In this document: positions 60,883-64,000 of the stretch, one piece after another
How the letters are laid out: every line of letters starts with the position of its first letter
Position numbering within the stretch: the first letter of the stretch is position 1
From: Haloplanus rubicundus
GTDB lineage: Archaea; Halobacteriota; Halobacteria; Halobacteriales; Haloferacaceae
Length of the DNA: 64,000 bases
NCBI RefSeq assembly: GCF_003342675.1
Contig: NZ_CP031147.1
Location: 62,001 to 126,000 of the forward strand
Direction: 5' to 3'
Translations under genes and position numbers: made by a program
The notes under the pieces: generated by a model
The model's database searches: none
Told to the model about the DNA's origin: nothing
Seen by the model: the letters and a program-made list of their open reading frames with translations, nothing else

Positions 60883-63800
60883 GCGGTGTGTTCGAAGAGG
60901 ACGACGACGTCGATGAGGGACCAAAGGGCAATCAGGGAGAGATCATCGAGACGGATGACTTTCCGATGCGAGTGTTAGCCGGCGCCGGGACCGGAAAGAC
61001 GTTCACCATGGTCCGGAAGGTCGAGCACTTGCTGCGAACGGAGCAGACCTCACCACAGAACGTCCTCGCGCTCACGTTCACAAACAAAGCCGCGGATTCG
61101 ATGCGGAGGAAGCTCAACGCTCGACTTGACACCGCAGGCTACGATATTGACGCCTACACGTACCATTCCATCTGCCACTCGATTCTCAAGGAGTATCCGT
61201 ACTATGCAGACCTTCCATCCGGATTCACGGTCGCCAGCGACGCGGATAAATTCGAACTCGCGGAGAATGCGGTAGAGGAGATCGAGTATCAGTTCGTGAA
61301 TCCCGACGGCAGCTATCGGCACTCACCGCCGGAGGCCTTGTTGAATTTCATCTCTTCGATGAAACAGGAGGGTGTACGCCCCGCAGACCTCGAAACGTAT
61401 CTCCCCTCTGGGGAAGTTCTCGTCGAATTGAACGAGATGGCGGATCGAATCGAAACCGCCGCTCGAAATCACCTTCGGCGGCAATCGCTGCGAGACGGCG
61501 CCGACGCGTTCTGTGACGATCTTGAGACATTCGCACTCGAATTACAGCTCGAACAGAAGAGCCTGGGCACGTCACCGCTCGAAGAGGATATCGGGGCGTA
61601 TCTTCAGCAACTAATCGAAACCACAGAAACGATTCAGGCACGAATCCGGACCGATTCCGACGCGATCGATCACGGGGCGAAACAGGCGGCTGTTCGGATT
61701 CCAGCAGTTCTTTTCAGCGGCTACGGAAGCGAAGGGAATCGAATGACTCGAAAGAGTGATTTCCCCACCGGCATCCCGAAACTCCCCTTCACGCTTATCG
61801 ACCGGCTGCGAACGTACCTCGAGGACTGCCAGCGTGCCGCTGATTTCGTAACCGGATATCGGGCGTATGAGACCCAGCGCCTCGATTCGGAACTCGTCGA
61901 CTTTGACGACCTCATTCACAAAGCGGTCGAGCTCTTGCGGGATGACGACCTGGCAGCCGAAATCGCTGGCCAGTGGGACTACGTGTTCTGTGACGAATTC
62001 CAAGACACAGACTCGATTCAGTTCGAACTCGTCGAGGCGCTGGCCAAGCACAATCGCCTGTTTGTCGTCGGCGATGATGATCAGGCCATCTACGAGTGGC
62101 GTGGGGCAAACAGCGAAAACATCGGGTCGAAGCTGACTGCCACGTACCAACCGAATTTGATTGATAAGGAGTTGGACCTGAATTTCCGCTCGAAGCAGCC
62201 GATACTGAATCTGGCCAACGACGCGATCACAGCGCTGGAGGACCGCCGGAGTGACAAACAACTCACGGCGTTTGGCAAGAAACGCGACGCGACGGACGGA
62301 GTGGCCTATATCGATACCTCACCACCGGATGGGGAGGATGCGTTGGATGATGACGAGTATCAGGCGAATCAGATCACGACAGCTATCGCCGGCCTACTGC
62401 GTGGGGATTTCGACCCGGTCGAGGAATCGTATGACCTAGAAGATATTGCGATTCTGGTTCGGAAGAACAGGCATGCCGAACCGCTAATCCAGTCGTTCGG
62501 TGAAGCGGGGATTCCCTTCGAATTGGTCGGCGATCTCGCAACCGAATCCGTCGGCGTCGAAACCGTGCTCGCGTACTTGCGAGCAATCGCGGCACCGTCA
62601 GATGATGTCAGCGTCAGGCGCGTTCTTCTTATGCGATATCGCTTGAGTGAGGCGGATCTTCGACTGTTGGCCGACTCAGCTGATCGGCTTATTGATGCCG
62701 TCTTTTCGGCCAATCCGTCCGAGCTGTCGGAACCGGAGCGATTCGTCACGGCCCGTGATCACTTCCATCATTTGTTCTCGCGACGGCATCTGCTCTCGGT
62801 GCAGCAACTCTATCACGAACTGTTGCACACGACGGACATCGAGTGGTTCCTGACACACACTGAACGTCGTGAACTCAAAGGACTCGAGGAGTTGATCGCT
62901 GAGTACGGTGATGGCACCTCTCAACCCCCGCTTGATGCAGACTTTCTCGACTATCTCGATCACCACGACTCGATTACGGACGTGACGGATTCAGCGCCGA
63001 ACGAGCAAGGTGAGAGCGCGAGTGACGCCGTCTCTATTATGACGATCCACAAGGCGAAAGGGCTGGATTTTCCGGTGGTAGTGATGCCGGAATTGACGGC
63101 AGATCAGTGGGCACCCCGAGCACGTTCGTATGCGGATCTGGTCGAAGCAGTGAATGGGTGTGGCTTCTGGGAAGCTGATCAGATCAAACGCGACCAACAA
63201 GAAGCACGTCGACTACTCCACGTGGGGATCACGCGTGCCGAAGAACAACTGATCCTATGCGGCCATGGTGAGGCCCCTGAGACGCCTGATGAGGGCGTGA
63301 CATTGGACTATATCCAACGGTGGATTGGGGATGGCATTCGCTGGGACGTTTCAGCCAGTTCGTTTCCAGTGTGGGAGCAGATTCAAGAGAGCCTCCCCGC
63401 CTCTGCTCAAGACTGGACCGAACTCGTGAGCGAGGCCTCGCCACGCCAGACGGAGGCCGTCGCGACGTATGACGGGGGGGAGTTAACGTACCAAGCGGCG
63501 GTCGAGACGGTGCTTGATCAGGCTGATCGGCTTCTGAATGGGACGTTATCCGACGGGGAGCCTGCATCGATCAATATTCAATCGGATGCGTTCACGACGA
63601 TTGAGACCCCTTCGATCCGTCGCAGCCACAGTTACACCTCACTCGGCACCGTCGAGGACTGTGCTCGCAAGCATTATCTGGATCACGTGGTGTACGCGCC
63701 GGAGCTGCCGCGGCGGTTGCGACCGTCGGTGGACAGCGATGGCAGTGAGACTGATACCAACGATGCACCGTCTGTCACGGCGACGGATACCGGAGCATCG

Positions 63801-64000
63801 AACCGGGAGATTGGGGTACTCTTCCATGAGACGGCGGAAGCAGCGATCGACCGAAACCGAACCGAGCGTTCCGAGTGGCGGGAAATCTGCGAACAACTCG
63901 CCGTTGAGCGCGGGTTAGAGCAGGCACTCGAGGATGCACTCGACTGTGTCGATCGCTTCTTCCAGACGCCAGTTGCGGACTGGACCCTTCTCAGTGCCGA
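60879..64000 (+). CDS. UvrD/AddA-like SF1 helicase with C-terminal nuclease region, cut by window edge
   Basis: This partial protein of more than 1040 residues starts MSGVFEEDDDVDEGPKGNQG. All SF1A motifs are present: Q-motif GNQGEIIE, Walker A VLAGAGTGKTFTMV near 30-43, Ia LALTFTNKAADSMR, II WDYVFCDEFQDTDSIQFELV near 364-383, III VVGDDDQAIYEWRGANSENI near 395-414, IV LNFRSKQPILNLA, V IMTIHKAKGLDFPVVVMPEL near 718-737 and VI LLHVGITRAEEQLI near 777-790. After about residue 905 the sequence SHSYTSLGTVEDCARKHYLD resembles the start of a PD-(D/E)XK nuclease domain, as in AddA; its catalytic part lies beyond the edge. With the two upstream genes it forms an AddAB-like end-processing complex. Confidence 0.88.
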   Translation, partial: MSGVFEEDDDVDEGPKGNQGEIIETDDFPMRVLAGAGTGKTFTMVRKVEHLLRTEQTSPQNVLALTFTNKAADSMRRKLNARLDTAGYDIDAYTYHSICHSILKEYPYYADLPSGFTVASDADKFELAENAVEEIEYQFVNPDGSYRHSPPEALLNFISSMKQEGVRPADLETYLPSGEVLVELNEMADRIETAARNHLRRQSLRDGADAFCDDLETFALELQLEQKSLGTSPLEEDIGAYLQQLIETTETIQARIRTDSDAIDHGAKQAAVRIPAVLFSGYGSEGNRMTRKSDFPTGIPKLPFTLIDRLRTYLEDCQRAADFVTGYRAYETQRLDSELVDFDDLIHKAVELLRDDDLAAEIAGQWDYVFCDEFQDTDSIQFELVEALAKHNRLFVVGDDDQAIYEWRGANSENIGSKLTATYQPNLIDKELDLNFRSKQPILNLANDAITALEDRRSDKQLTAFGKKRDATDGVAYIDTSPPDGEDALDDDEYQANQITTAIAGLLRGDFDPVEESYDLEDIAILVRKNRHAEPLIQSFGEAGIPFELVGDLATESVGVETVLAYLRAIAAPSDDVSVRRVLLMRYRLSEADLRLLADSADRLIDAVFSANPSELSEPERFVTARDHFHHLFSRRHLLSVQQLYHELLHTTDIEWFLTHTERRELKGLEELIAEYGDGTSQPPLDADFLDYLDHHDSITDVTDSAPNEQGESASDAVSIMTIHKAKGLDFPVVVMPELTADQWAPRARSYADLVEAVNGCGFWEADQIKRDQQEARRLLHVGITRAEEQLILCGHGEAPETPDEGVTLDYIQRWIGDGIRWDVSASSFPVWEQIQESLPASAQDWTELVSEASPRQTEAVATYDGGELTYQAAVETVLDQADRLLNGTLSDGEPASINIQSDAFTTIETPSIRRSHSYTSLGTVEDCARKHYLDHVVYAPELPRRLRPSVDSDGSETDTNDAPSVTATDTGASNREIGVLFHETAEAAIDRNRTERSEWREICEQLAVERGLEQALEDALDCVDRFFQTPVADWTLLSA

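Overview
The window reads as haloarchaeal DNA. Its proteins are strongly acidic, GC is high, TATA-like boxes lie about 27 bases before start codons (leaderless transcripts), and many families are typical of haloarchaea (tandem UspA proteins, amphi-Trp protein, UPF0175 antitoxin, Tat-signal proteins, IS5-type transposase debris). No rRNA, tRNA, CRISPR array or integrase was seen. The left quarter looks like ordinary accessory chromosome or megaplasmid; from about 11.4 kb rightward it is a mobile-element and defence island.

Layout. 1-13.1 kb: stress and transport genes, nearly all on the minus strand: four UspA genes plus one remnant, a P2-type cation ATPase, an AI-2E family permease, a Na/Pi-cotransporter-like protein, an APC permease and a YihY/BrkB membrane protein, with decayed genes (CBS protein, DUF389 start) between them. 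11.4-17.6 kb: transposase remnants, an orphan UPF0175 antitoxin, an HTH/MazF-like pair whose toxin has an in-frame TAG, a zinc-ribbon protein, and a plasmid-type partition locus (ParA, partner protein, repeat-rich centromere-like region).

17.9-22.6 kb: a tight three-gene operon (unknown acidic protein; protein with an acidic linker and a possible restriction-endonuclease-fold C-terminus; CDC48-like single-AAA ATPase). The genes overlap by exactly 8 bases. I cannot match this set to a named system, and it is the best candidate in the window for an undescribed one. A YfcE-type phosphoesterase with its own promoter follows. 23.5-27.9 kb holds hypothetical genes, two with twin-arginine signals, and another broken gene.

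28.4-32.0 kb: McrB and McrC-like type IV restriction genes. 32.3-50.6 kb: a complete BREX cluster resembling type 5 (SNF2-type BrxHII helicase and PglX on the minus strand; BrxA, BrxC, BrxB, a second BrxC/PglY and PglZ on the plus strand). 50.6-55.9 kb: three paralogous beta-class (SPPF) DNA methyltransferases, the first frameshifted, around a winged-helix protein with a possible Mrr-like nuclease C-terminus. 56.1-64 kb: a recombination-nuclease island (truncated AddB-like gene, zinc-finger Mre11-like phosphoesterase, AddB-like protein without Walker A, Cas4-like Fe-S nuclease, and a UvrD/AddA-like helicase that runs off the right edge).

The right 45 kb therefore stacks several DNA-modification, DNA-restriction and DNA-processing modules. 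The partition genes and insertion-sequence debris to the left suggest that the island arrived on, or sits in, plasmid-derived DNA. All functions are read from motifs in the sequence; no database search was possible.
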